Assembly: GCF_019746665.1 (NCBI RefSeq)
Contig: NZ_JAIERS010000005.1
Coordinates: 339,581-403,580 of the forward strand
Length of the DNA stretch: 64,000 nt
Source: Sphingomonas sp.
GTDB taxonomy: Bacteria; Pseudomonadota; Alphaproteobacteria; Sphingomonadales; Sphingomonadaceae
Direction of reading: 5' to 3'
The notes below the pieces were generated by a model. That model did no database searches. It saw only the letters and a list, made by a program, of their open reading frames with translations, and was not told where the DNA came from. Positions 8,482 to 16,050 of this stretch are shown one piece after another (position 1 is the stretch's first letter; each line of letters opens with the position of its first letter). The position numbers and the translations under genes are program-made.

Positions 8482-8991
8482 ATGACTTTCGCGCTTTATG
8501 ATTTTGTCGATCTCTACCGCCGCCAGCTCGACACGCTGGCGCATCTGGTTGAAAAGGCCGCCGCCACCGCCGCCGAGCGCGGCATCGGCGAGACCGAAGT
8601 ACTCGGCTGGCGGTTGGCCGAGGATATGCACCCGCTGTCCTTCCAGTTCGCGGTCGCGACCAGCTTCGCGCAAGGCTGGCCGGCGCGCGTCGCCGGGCAG
8701 ACGCCGCCTGAAAGCATCAGCGCCGAGCTCGATCTCGCCGGCTACCGCGCCGCGATCGGCAGCGCCAAGGATCGGCTCGCCGCGCTCACGCCCGAACAGT
8801 TCGCGGGGCGGGACGATGCGCCGATCACCTTCAAGATCGGCGACTTCATGGAGCCGACGCTCCCCGCCGCGCGCTGGCTGGCGAATTTCGCGACGACCAA
8901 CCTCTATTTCCACGTCTCGATGGCCTATGCGATTTTACGCGCGCACGGCGTGGCGCTCGGCAAGCGCGACATGTTCACATCCGGGCTGTAG
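8482..8991 (+). CDS. DUF1993-family protein
   Basis: A 169-residue cytoplasmic protein with family wording: YDFVDLYRRQLDTLAHLVEKA at the N-terminus, DMHPLSFQ, and near the end PAARWLANFATTNLYFHVSM. The DUF1993 family belongs to the DinB/YfiT-like four-helix-bundle group and has no assigned reaction. I use the ATG at 8482 because GGAG is six bases upstream; a GTG at 8470 would add four residues. It lies between the SDR and a thioesterase and is probably co-transcribed with the latter. Confidence 0.75.
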   Translation: MTFALYDFVDLYRRQLDTLAHLVEKAAATAAERGIGETEVLGWRLAEDMHPLSFQFAVATSFAQGWPARVAGQTPPESISAELDLAGYRAAIGSAKDRLAALTPEQFAGRDDAPITFKIGDFMEPTLPAARWLANFATTNLYFHVSMAYAILRAHGVALGKRDMFTSGL

Positions 8992-8993
8992 GC

Positions 8994-9428
8994 GTGGCAC
9001 GCCCCCCGGCGTGGCGCCTGGAGCCGGGCGCCTATCCGCATCATGAGGCGATCCAGACGCGGTTTCAGGATCTGGACGTGCTGGGCCATATCAACAATGT
9101 GGCCTTCGCCGCGCTGTTCGAAAGCGGGCGGGTGCGGTTCAATCAGGCGGCGGGGCTCGCGCGCTGGCCGGGGCATCGCTGGCTGGTCGCGCAAGTGGTG
9201 ATCAACTACCTCGCCGAGGGCAATTTCCCGCAGGACGTGACGATTTCGAGCGGGATCGGCACGGTCGGCACGCGCAGCTGGCAGATTCTGTCGGCGGCGT
9301 TCCAGGGCGGTGTGTGCATCGGCACCTGTGACGTGGTGCTGGTACTGAGCGCGGCCGACGGGGCGAGCGCTATTCCCGAGGCGTTTCGCGCCGCGCTGGA
9401 AGGCTGGCGGGTGCGCGAGGGGGACTGA
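8994..9428 (+). CDS. Acyl-CoA thioesterase, hotdog fold (4HBT family)
   Basis: A 144-residue hotdog protein. QTRFQDLDVLGHINNVAF is the 4-hydroxybenzoyl-CoA-thioesterase signature with the Asp (DLD) and GHINN; ESGRVRF follows on the long helix. It starts at a GTG two bases after the previous stop, suggesting translational coupling. By family it hydrolyses acyl-CoA to free acid and CoA in the cytoplasm. The neighbourhood of acyl-CoA enzymes fits, but chain-length preference is not visible. Confidence 0.85.
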   Translation: MARPPAWRLEPGAYPHHEAIQTRFQDLDVLGHINNVAFAALFESGRVRFNQAAGLARWPGHRWLVAQVVINYLAEGNFPQDVTISSGIGTVGTRSWQILSAAFQGGVCIGTCDVVLVLSAADGASAIPEAFRAALEGWRVREGD

Positions 9429-9481
9429 GTCCTTTTCCGCGCCGGTTTTCGTCTTTCAACGGCTTGCGCTTACCCCCAATA

Positions 9482-9586
9482 CCCCTTCCCCGGCGAAGGC
9501 CGGGGCCCAGTCGCGCTGCCGCCCGGATTGCAGGGCCTCACGAGCAGCGGGCGTGATGCTGGGCCCCGGCCTGCGCCGGGGAAGGG
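9482..9586. repeat. Pair of inverted GC-rich palindromic repeats, possible terminator
   Basis: Bases 9482-9510 (CCCCTTCCCCGGCGAAGGCC...) and 9559-9586 (...GGCCTGCGCCGGGGAAGGG) are near-perfect inverted copies about 48 bases apart. They lie between the convergent thioesterase and crotonase genes and could fold into a long hairpin that ends transcription from both sides. REP-like family, as elsewhere in sphingomonads. Confidence 0.6.
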
Positions 9587-9610
9587 AGAGGTGGGTAAAG
9601 TCTGCGCCCC

Positions 9611-10396
9611 TCAGTCCTGAAACACCGGCGTGCGTTTCTCCATGTTCGCGCGCACCGCCTCGATCTGGTTGGGCTGGCGGATCACCTTCAGCTGCAGCTC
9701 GCTCTCGGCGACCAGAATCTCGGCATCGCTCGCGTCGGGCACCTGGTTGTAGAGCGCCTTGGCCGCCCGCGTCGCCTCCGGATTGCGCGCGGCGATCGCC
9801 CGCGCCAGCTCGTGCGCCGCGTCGAGCGGGTGATCGTGGACATGGCTGACGAAGCCCAGCCGCGCGGCCTCATCGGCATCGAACTCGCGCGCGGTATAGG
9901 TCAGCTCGCGGAGGATATCGTCGCGCACCAACGTGCGCCACAGGGTCGGGCCGGCCATGTCGGGGATCAGCCCCCAATGCGCCTCGCGGATGGCGAAGCG
10001 GGTGCCCGGCGCGGCGATGCGAACATCCGCGCCCGACATGATCTGAAACCCGCCCCCGAACGCGACGCCGTGGACGGCGGCGATCACCGGCACCGGCAGC
10101 GTCCGCCAGCCCCAGGCGACCTGCTGCACCAGATTGGCGCCATTACCATAGGGGCGGTGATGCAGGTCCATCCCCGAGCCGCCCGTCGCCATGCTCGCCA
10201 TGTCGAGCCCCGCGCAAAAGGCGCGGCCCTCGCCCGCCAGCACGACGCAGCGCACGCCCGCCATCGCCTGCACCTGCGCGATGGCGGCGACGATCGCTTC
10301 GAACATCGCGGGATCGAGCGCGTTCATCTTTTCGGGCCGGGACAGCCGGACCTCGGCGACATGATCGGCGAGCGTGACGCGGACGCGGTCTTCCAT
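9611..10396 (-). CDS. Enoyl-CoA hydratase/isomerase (crotonase family)
   Basis: A 261-residue crotonase. It has SRPEKMNALD near the N-terminus, the first oxyanion-hole stretch GRAFCAGLDM, the second in AVHGVAFGGGF, and REAHWGLIPD, whose Glu is a candidate catalytic residue. The start at 10396 is preceded by GGAACCACCG; the longer open frame upstream has no support. It hydrates or isomerises 2-enoyl-CoA. It lies 96 bases downstream of the acyl-CoA ligase on the same strand and is probably in one operon with it. Confidence 0.88.
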   Translation of the reverse strand: MEDRVRVTLADHVAEVRLSRPEKMNALDPAMFEAIVAAIAQVQAMAGVRCVVLAGEGRAFCAGLDMASMATGGSGMDLHHRPYGNGANLVQQVAWGWRTLPVPVIAAVHGVAFGGGFQIMSGADVRIAAPGTRFAIREAHWGLIPDMAGPTLWRTLVRDDILRELTYTAREFDADEAARLGFVSHVHDHPLDAAHELARAIAARNPEATRAAKALYNQVPDASDAEILVAESELQLKVIRQPNQIEAVRANMEKRTPVFQD

Positions 10397-10492
10397 CGGT
10401 GGTTCCTTCAATTGGGTACGCTCTGTTGTGTCGGAGGCGGCGGCGCGGTGCAACGGGGTCTCCGCCGCCAGCCGTGCCCCGCCGGCGCGGGT

Positions 10493-12031
10493 TCAAACGA
10501 TCCGGCTTTCCTTGCCCCAATAGCGATCGCGCAGCAGCCGCTTGTAGAGCTTGCCGGTGGGTGCGCGGGGCAGGGCGTCGGTGAAATCGAACTGACGCGG
10601 GGTCTTCACCCCGGAAAGTTCTGCGCGGCACCAGCGGGCGAGTTCCTCGGCGAGGGCGGGGCCGGCCTCGGCCATGTCGAGCGGCTGCACCACCGCGACC
10701 ACCCGCTCGCCCATATCGGGGCAGGGCGCGCCGATCACCGCGACATCGGCGACCTTGGGATGGGTGACGAGCCGGTTCTCGATCTCCTGCGGATAGATGT
10801 TCACCCCGCCCGAGATGATCATGAAGCTCTTGCGATCGGTGAGGTAGAGATAGCCTTCCTCGTCCAGCCGGCCGATATCGCCGAGCGTCGTCCAGCCCTT
10901 GGGGTGGCGGGCCTCGGCGGTCTTGGCGGGGTCGTTGTGATATTCGAACACGCCGCCACCCTCGAAATAGACGAGGCCCTCGGTCCCCGGCGGCACCTCC
11001 TCGCCCGCATCGTCGCAGATGTGGAGCACGCCGTAAGCCGCTTTGCCGACCGAGCCGGGATGGGCGAGCCACTGGGCGGAATCGATCGTCGTCAAGCCAT
11101 TGCCCTCGGAGCCGGCATAATATTCGTACAGCACCGGCCCCCACCAATCGATCATCGCGCGCTTCACCGGCACCGGGCAGGGCGCGGCGGCATGGATCGC
11201 GGTGCGCAGGGACGACAGGTCATAGGCGGTCCGCACCGCCTCCGGCAGCTTGAGCAGGCGGACGAAATGGGTCGGCACCCATTGGCTGTCGGTGACGCCG
11301 TAGCGCGCGATCGCGGCGAGCGCGGCCTCGGGCTCGAAATGCCGCATCATCACCACCGTGCCGCCAAGGCGCTGCACCGTCATCGACCAGCGCAGCGGCG
11401 CGGCGTGATAGAGCGGGGCGGGGGAGAGATAGATGCTCTCGCCCGACAGTTTGTAGAGCGCCTGGGCGAGCATCATCAGCACATTGGGCGCGGCGAGTTC
11501 GGCGACTTCGGGGAGCGCGACGCGCACCCCCTTGGGCCGCCCGGTGGTGCCCGAGCTGTAGAGCATGTCGATGCCGGCGCGTTCATCGGCGATCGGGGTG
11601 GCGGGGAGCGGCGCGGTCGCCGCCTCCCACCCGCTCCAGCCGGGCAATTCGCCGTCGAGCAGATAGCGCTGAACGCCCGGCAGAAGCCCGGGCAGCGCCG
11701 CCGCCACCTCCCCGAGCGCGGCCGAGGCGACCAGCAGCTTCGCGCCCGAATCGTTCACGATGTAAGCGACCTCGGGGGCGGTGAGCTTCGCCGGCACGCA
11801 GACATAGATCAGCCCGGCACGCTGCGCCCCCCACACCAGCTCGTAAAATTCGGCGCGGTTGTCGCAGAAGATCGCGACGGTATCGCCGATCGCCAGCCCC
11901 GCCGCGCGGAACAGGTGCGCGGCGCGGTTGGAGCGCGCCTCCAGCTCGGCATAGCTCCAGCTTTCGCCGGTTTCGGCGACGATGAGCGCGGCCTTGTCGG
12001 GCGTACGCTGTGCGTGGACGCTGGGGTGCAT
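10493..12031 (-). CDS. Acyl-CoA synthetase (AMP-forming, ANL superfamily)
   Basis: A 512-residue ANL enzyme. It has the P-loop YSSGTTGRPKG, the A5-type motif YYAGSEGN, GWTTLGDIGRLDEEGYLYLTDR (core A7/A8), and the C-terminal catalytic Lys in PTGKLYKR. It activates a carboxylic acid to acyl-AMP and then acyl-CoA. With the crotonase downstream and thiolase and SDR nearby it suggests a local fatty- or aryl-acid degradation set. Substrate chain length is not deducible. Confidence 0.9.
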   Translation of the reverse strand: MHPSVHAQRTPDKAALIVAETGESWSYAELEARSNRAAHLFRAAGLAIGDTVAIFCDNRAEFYELVWGAQRAGLIYVCVPAKLTAPEVAYIVNDSGAKLLVASAALGEVAAALPGLLPGVQRYLLDGELPGWSGWEAATAPLPATPIADERAGIDMLYSSGTTGRPKGVRVALPEVAELAAPNVLMMLAQALYKLSGESIYLSPAPLYHAAPLRWSMTVQRLGGTVVMMRHFEPEAALAAIARYGVTDSQWVPTHFVRLLKLPEAVRTAYDLSSLRTAIHAAAPCPVPVKRAMIDWWGPVLYEYYAGSEGNGLTTIDSAQWLAHPGSVGKAAYGVLHICDDAGEEVPPGTEGLVYFEGGGVFEYHNDPAKTAEARHPKGWTTLGDIGRLDEEGYLYLTDRKSFMIISGGVNIYPQEIENRLVTHPKVADVAVIGAPCPDMGERVVAVVQPLDMAEAGPALAEELARWCRAELSGVKTPRQFDFTDALPRAPTGKLYKRLLRDRYWGKESRIV

Positions 12032-12057
12032 CCTTCCTCTCCCCTTTTCGGGAAAGG

Positions 12058-12702
12058 CTAGCCGCTCGCGCGCACCGGTTCAATCTCGGCGGCGAGGCTA
12101 TAGCCGCGGCCCTTGGTGGTGCGCACCAGCGGCACCGCGAAGCCGCGATCGAGCTTCGCGCGCAACCGGCTGACATGGACTTCGAGCACGTTGGTGCCCG
12201 GATCGAAGGTCAATCCGCACACCCGTTCGAGCAGTTGCTGGCGCGACACCGCGACCCCGGGGCAGCGTGCGAGTTCGGTCAGCAGGCGATACTCACGCGG
12301 CAGCAGCTCGATGGGATGCCCGGCGCGCCACACCCGGCGCTCGACCGGATCGATCACCAATTCGCCGATCGTCTGGCGGGGCTGGCGGTGGCGCTCGACC
12401 AGGGCCGCAAGCTGCGCGGCGATCAGCGCGTCGCTTTGCTCGGCGCCGAACACCGCGTCGGCGCCCGCGTCGAGCGCGGCGATCTGGTCATGCTCGTCGC
12501 CCGCGATCAGCAGCGCGCGCGGCGGGCCGGCGCCGAGTGCGGCGAGCACGGCATCGGGATCGTTTCCGGGCGCGACCCAGCCAAGCCTGGCGCCGTCGCC
12601 GACGCTTGGCTCGTCGCCAGCCACCAACCCGCGCGCGGCGAGCGCCGCTGCGAGCTTGGGTCGATGAGGCACGGCCAGGAACATCGCGATCATGGTTAAC
12701 AT
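12058..12702 (-). CDS. OmpR-type winged-helix regulator with degenerate receiver domain
   Basis: A 214-residue protein. The C-terminal half is a clear OmpR/PhoB DNA-binding domain (LVIDPVERRVWRAG, LLPREYRLLTELARCPG, VCGLTFDPGTNVLEVHVSRLRAKLD). The N-terminal half keeps the pattern of a receiver fold (ALLIAGDEHDQIAALDAGAD) but lacks the acidic pair at the N-terminus and the phosphoacceptor Asp, so it is unlikely to be phosphorylated in the ordinary way. No histidine kinase lies beside it. It may start at 12702 or at the ATG at 12693. It could control the neighbouring cupin/HEAT operon, but only position suggests this. Confidence 0.8.
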   Translation of the reverse strand: MLTMIAMFLAVPHRPKLAAALAARGLVAGDEPSVGDGARLGWVAPGNDPDAVLAALGAGPPRALLIAGDEHDQIAALDAGADAVFGAEQSDALIAAQLAALVERHRQPRQTIGELVIDPVERRVWRAGHPIELLPREYRLLTELARCPGVAVSRQQLLERVCGLTFDPGTNVLEVHVSRLRAKLDRGFAVPLVRTTKGRGYSLAAEIEPVRASG

Positions 12703-12713
12703 CCATGGTTAAC
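12691..12713. promoter_or_regulatory. Direct repeat over the regulator's start codon
   Basis: CATGGTTAAC occurs at 12691-12700 and 12704-12713, a 13-base period, each copy containing the palindrome GTTAAC. It overlaps the candidate start codons of the winged-helix gene and could be an autoregulatory operator, or simply a duplicated start region. Confidence 0.3.
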
Positions 12714-12799
12714 GTCGCCCCTGGTCTAAGCGGCACCCGGTCGATACGCAGCCGCAACTAGCTCCAAAACGGAGATTATCGGACGAGCGCCACTGGTCG

Positions 12800-13669
12800 T
12801 CAGTCGCCGCCCAGCGCCGCCAGCCGGGCGCGGGCGGTTTCGCCAAGCGCGGGATCGTCGGCGGCGACTTCCCACCAATATTCGGGCGCTTCCGCCGCCA
12901 GGGCGGTGATCGCGGCGTGGCGCAACCGGGGGCTTGGATGATGGCGCGCGATCCGCGCGGCGACCTCCGCCCCCTCGCCGAACGGCAGCGCGAGCGCGAG
13001 CAGCGCCTCGCTCGGCGCCGCCGTCAAACATTCGGCGATCGTTCCGCGCCCCAGATCGAAGCGATATTGGTCGATCCAGGGCTGGGCGGGATCGAACGCC
13101 ATCAGGTTGAGCGACACCGACAGCGCCGCCGGCGGCAGCTGGCAATGCACGTCGCGCCGCGCGCGGTAGAGCACCAGCGCGCCGGGGTTCAGCCGCCGCC
13201 GCCCGATCGCCACCAGCTGGGCGGGATCGCCGGGCCGCCCGCCCACCGACCAGCCATCATATTCATAATCGTCGCTCTCATAGCCCGGGCCGAAATAGCC
13301 ATAGCTCAGGAAGCTGAAATTATGGTCGTGCGGCAGGCCGTAGAAGAAGCTCGCCGGCCCGGCCGCGCGCGTCACCGCGTCATCGGCGGCGGGCCAGAAA
13401 CAGGCGCGCAGCAGGAAGCGGCCGTCGGGCGGGTGGAGCAGCAGCACCTGCGGGCCATAGAGCGGTCGCGCCTCGCCCGTGCGGCGGAGCAGCTCGTCCA
13501 CCGCCATCGCCGCGAGGAAATCGGGGTTGCGCCACAGCCGCGCGAACAGTGGACCGAGGCTCGCCAGGCCGTCCGCGTCGCGGGCGTCGACCGGGCTGTC
13601 GGCGAGCGCCGCGACCAGCGCGTCGAGGCCGATCGGCGCGCCGTCGCCGGGATCAAGCGCTATCGGCAC
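12800..13669 (-). CDS. Uncharacterised cupin-like/HEAT-like protein (second gene of pair)
   Basis: A 289-residue protein I cannot assign to a named family. The middle has GLPHDHNFSFLSYGYFGPG, an HxH followed by acidic residues (ESDDYEYD), and about 45 residues later LNPGALVLYRARRDVHCQL, with a third His. This spacing resembles the two metal-binding motifs of the cupin fold. The last 70 residues read as HEAT-like helices (PSPRLRHAAITALA). It overlaps the end of the gene before it by ten bases and shares its general plan, so the two look like diverged partners. A metal-dependent oxygenase acting on a peptide or protein is possible; nothing proves it. Confidence 0.6.
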   Translation of the reverse strand: MPIALDPGDGAPIGLDALVAALADSPVDARDADGLASLGPLFARLWRNPDFLAAMAVDELLRRTGEARPLYGPQVLLLHPPDGRFLLRACFWPAADDAVTRAAGPASFFYGLPHDHNFSFLSYGYFGPGYESDDYEYDGWSVGGRPGDPAQLVAIGRRRLNPGALVLYRARRDVHCQLPPAALSVSLNLMAFDPAQPWIDQYRFDLGRGTIAECLTAAPSEALLALALPFGEGAEVAARIARHHPSPRLRHAAITALAAEAPEYWWEVAADDPALGETARARLAALGGD

Positions 13670-14595
13670 GCGAGCGCGGCCTCGACCTGGGGCAAGGTCG
13701 CGCGGGCGGCCGTGCGGACCTCGGCATTGCTGTCATGCGCCAGCGCGCGCAGCCGGGGCAGCGCGGCGCGGGCATCGAGCGCGAGCCATTCGCGCATCGC
13801 CGCCCAGCGCAGGAAATAGGCGGGGGCGCGGGTCGCGGTCTCGAAGGCGGGCGCGGCATCCACCCGGCGCGCGGCGCGCAGATAGGCAAGCAGCAGCTGG
13901 GCGCGCGACGCGCCATGATCGAGCGCGGCGACGCGCAGCAGCCGGCCGCTCGCCCGGTCGAAATCGCGCGCGAAAGGGGCGGCATCGGCGGCGATCGTGG
14001 CGGTGATCATCGCCAACGGCGCCCGCGCGCCCTCGATCGCCTGGGCATGGGTGCGTCCGTCGATCCGCCGCACCAGTCCATCGCGCAAGCGCACCGCGCC
14101 CGCCGGCACCAGCGGCGGCGCGCTCGCCGCGCGGAAATCAGGCCCCGCGACTTCGGTCCGCCACAATAGTATCTGGCCCGAGCCGCGCTGATAACGCACC
14201 ACGCTCATCCGCCCCGGCACTACCAGATGATCGGCCGGCCGCGCGGGCGGCGCGACCACGCTGCCCGTGATGGTGAGCACGGGATGCTCGAAGAGCACCG
14301 CGCCGATCCGCCCGCCCTCGCGCTGGACGCGCAAGGGTGGCTCGAACCACGGATCGCGATCGAGCGCGGCGACCATCGGCGCGAGCAGCGCGCGCACCCA
14401 GCCGGCATCGTCGAGCAGCAACGTCGCCTGGCGCGCGACCGCCTCGGCGTCGGCCAGGTCGAGCCCGGCAAGCGCCGCCTCGGCGTGACGCACGGCATCG
14501 CTTGCGCGGTGCGCCTGCGCGAAGACGAACGAGTGCCGGCGCGCTTCTTCCAGCATGGCGCGATCGGCCAGCGTCGCGCGCAGAATGTCCTGCAT
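13660..14595 (-). CDS. Uncharacterised cupin-like/HEAT-repeat protein (first gene of pair)
   Basis: A 311-residue protein of unknown function. After an N-terminal helical part comes a beta-rich region (GRMSVVRYQRGSGQILLWR ... LVPAGAVRLRDGLVRR) that looks like a cupin without its histidines, and a C-terminal HEAT-like part (AAMREWLALDARAALPRL, HDSNAEVRTAARATL). I start at the ATG at 14595: in the uninterrupted host sequence this codon shares one base with the stop of a 51-codon frame (TGATG). The frame runs open to 14856, but that extension crosses the prophage end at 14631 and is an artefact. The prophage has cut this gene off from its promoter. Confidence 0.65.
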   Translation of the reverse strand: MQDILRATLADRAMLEEARRHSFVFAQAHRASDAVRHAEAALAGLDLADAEAVARQATLLLDDAGWVRALLAPMVAALDRDPWFEPPLRVQREGGRIGAVLFEHPVLTITGSVVAPPARPADHLVVPGRMSVVRYQRGSGQILLWRTEVAGPDFRAASAPPLVPAGAVRLRDGLVRRIDGRTHAQAIEGARAPLAMITATIAADAAPFARDFDRASGRLLRVAALDHGASRAQLLLAYLRAARRVDAAPAFETATRAPAYFLRWAAMREWLALDARAALPRLRALAHDSNAEVRTAARATLPQVEAALACR

Positions 14596-14630
14596 CAGCT
14601 GGGATCGAGCTCGTAAATCAACATGCCGAT
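14595..14630 (-). pseudogene. C-terminal fragment of the host small protein split by the prophage
   Basis: Read with 54897-55021 after removal of the prophage and one CCGAT copy, this piece supplies the final residues GMLIYELDPS and the stop TGA (complement of 14595-14597). The other 5' piece is across the prophage. The stop overlaps the ATG of the next gene by one base. Confidence 0.75.
14626..14630. repeat. Target-site duplication, left copy (CCGAT)
   Basis: CCGAT directly before the TG that begins the prophage; the same five bases follow the terminal CA at the right end (54897-54901). Five-base duplications are the rule for Mu-type transposition. Confidence 0.9.
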
Positions 14631-14720
14631 TGTGACTGGTCAATAAATACACGAGACAAACCACCCGGGATTCTCGGGCCGATAACGGGACATAACGGGC
14701 CAAAAAACGGCGGAAATCCG
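14631..14720. repeat. Prophage left end with transposase-site-like repeats
   Basis: Begins TGTGACTGGTCAATAAAT, matching the inward-read right end (TGTAGCCGGCCAAAAATT) at 12 of 18 positions. A second GGGCCAAAAAACGG lies at about 14697-14710, and a reversed GAATTTTTGGCC at 14751-14762. These are candidate transposase A binding sites. Two ATAACGGG repeats lie between them. Confidence 0.65.
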
Positions 14721-14760
14721 GGCTTCGCGCGGATGGAGGGACGCGGCGGCGAATTTTTGG

Positions 14761-14848
14761 CCGATTCCCACTTTTGAACTGGGAATCGGGGGCGATCGGC
14801 ACCGCGAAAAGCCGCAGATTTCCGTTGGTGGGGCACCGCCGATTCCCA
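14761..14848. repeat. Inverted repeats at the left end of the prophage
   Basis: CCGATTCCCA (14761-14770), loop CTTTTGAAC, TGGGAATCGG (14780-14789) form a perfect 10-bp hairpin, and a third CCGATTCCCA lies at 14839-14848. There is no gene between 14631 and 14909. The hairpin could end leftward transcription or serve as a protein-binding site near the transposing end. Confidence 0.5.
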
Positions 14849-14909
14849 GTTCTCACCGGATGCTGTTCACACTTATCCTAATGCCGCAGAAAACCGCCGA
14901 TTTTCGCGT

Positions 14910-15716
14910 CTAGCCGCTGATTATCAGCTCTTTTCCAACGGTGGCCGCACCGCTGATGCGATAGCTGATCTCGGCGGGCTCGATCGTCGCCCAGGCGAAC
15001 AGCTCCCGCAGCTCGGGGCGATCGCCGACCGACAAAATGAAGCGCCCGCGCAGGCCTTGCAGCAGCGTTGCAAGGCGCTCGAAATCGGCCCGCTCGAATG
15101 GCGCGCCATAGTCGCGCTCGCAGCCCCAATACGGCGGATCGAGATAGAAGAGCGCGCCCGGCCGATCGTACCGCTGGACGAAGTCGGCATAGGGCAGAGC
15201 CTCGATCACCACCCCCTGCAGCCGATCGTGGATATCGTCGAGCATGGGGGCGAGCGTTGCCAGATTGAAGCGGCTGCGCGCGGTATCGACGCCGAAGTTG
15301 CGGCCCATAACCTTGCCACCGAAGGCGAGCCGCTGGAGGTAGAGAAAGCGCGCCGATCGCTCCAAATCGGTGAGCGTCGTCGGGTCCTGGCGCATCAGCC
15401 GATCGAACTCGGCACGGCTGGAGAGGCGCCATTTCAGTGTGTCGACAAAGGGCTGGTAATGACGCTGCAGGATGCGGAAAAGTGTTGACACATCTCCTGC
15501 CAAATCGTTGACCACTTCGAGCCTTGGTCGGCTCGATCGGCGCAGGAAAACGCCGCCCATCCCGACAAAAGGTTCGGCATAGAGATCGTGTGGAACACGC
15601 TCGATCATCGCGCATAGCCGGCGCGCCAGCGCGCGCTTGCCGCCCAAATAGGGCGCGATCGGCTTCACCGGTGAGACAGGCTGCAGCTCGGGAAAAACGT
15701 GGGGCATGGACTCCAT
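14910..15716 (-). CDS. D12-class N6-adenine DNA methyltransferase (Dam-like)
   Basis: A 268-residue enzyme with the D12-class landmarks: PYLGGKR at the N-terminus (AdoMet-binding FxGxG-type motif), AEPFVGMGGVF, and FYLDPPYWG with the DPPY catalytic motif. The start at 15716 may be shortened to the ATG at 15707. By family it methylates adenine in a short DNA site. It is the last gene of the leftward arm, next to the prophage end. No cognate restriction enzyme is nearby, so it probably protects phage DNA from host restriction, as phage orphan methylases do. Confidence 0.9.
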   Translation of the reverse strand: MESMPHVFPELQPVSPVKPIAPYLGGKRALARRLCAMIERVPHDLYAEPFVGMGGVFLRRSSRPRLEVVNDLAGDVSTLFRILQRHYQPFVDTLKWRLSSRAEFDRLMRQDPTTLTDLERSARFLYLQRLAFGGKVMGRNFGVDTARSRFNLATLAPMLDDIHDRLQGVVIEALPYADFVQRYDRPGALFYLDPPYWGCERDYGAPFERADFERLATLLQGLRGRFILSVGDRPELRELFAWATIEPAEISYRISGAATVGKELIISG

Positions 15717-15851
15717 TGGTTTGCACGCTCACAACAACCCCCGCCGCTGCCGGCGGTGGGGGGACTGAGCCCAGGGCGCGCCCGGGCGACGTGCGGGGCA
15801 GAAGCCCGCGGCTCGGCGCGTGCCAGCGCGCCGGCCCCCCTCGAAAGGGGG

Positions 15852-15995
15852 ATGAAACCGATAGTGAGGACAATGCGGCGTGCCCTCCGTTTGCTCGAAT
15901 ATGTGGTGCTTGCCGCCGCGATCGCCGCGCAGCTCGCGTTGGGCGCCGGCTATGCATTGGCGTGGCTGCTGACCGCTGTTCGCGGCAACCTGTAG
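15852..15995 (+). CDS. Small membrane protein, hypothetical
   Basis: A 47-residue protein starting MKPIVRTMRRALRLLEY with one hydrophobic segment of about 22 residues (VVLAAAIAAQLALGAGYALA). AAAGGGGG lies just before the ATG. The frame is open upstream to an ATG at 15699, but that part is compositionally unlike protein. It runs opposite to its neighbours between the methylase and the esterase-like gene. It may be a lysogeny-expressed small protein; role unknown. Confidence 0.45.
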   Translation: MKPIVRTMRRALRLLEYVVLAAAIAAQLALGAGYALAWLLTAVRGNL

Positions 15996-16050
15996 GATAG
16001 AACTTCATCGATTTGCCTGCAGCGCACATTCTCGAATTTCGCTTAAAAAC

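Noticed and set aside
13660..14856. Longer start for the cupin/HEAT gene at 14856
   Set aside because: The extra 87 codons cross the prophage end at 14631; the ATG at 14595 has the restored TGATG overlap with the host small frame.
15699..15851. Longer N-terminus of the small membrane protein
   Set aside because: Low-complexity Arg/Ala/Pro sequence and no ribosome site; the ATG at 15852 has AAAGGGGG before it.
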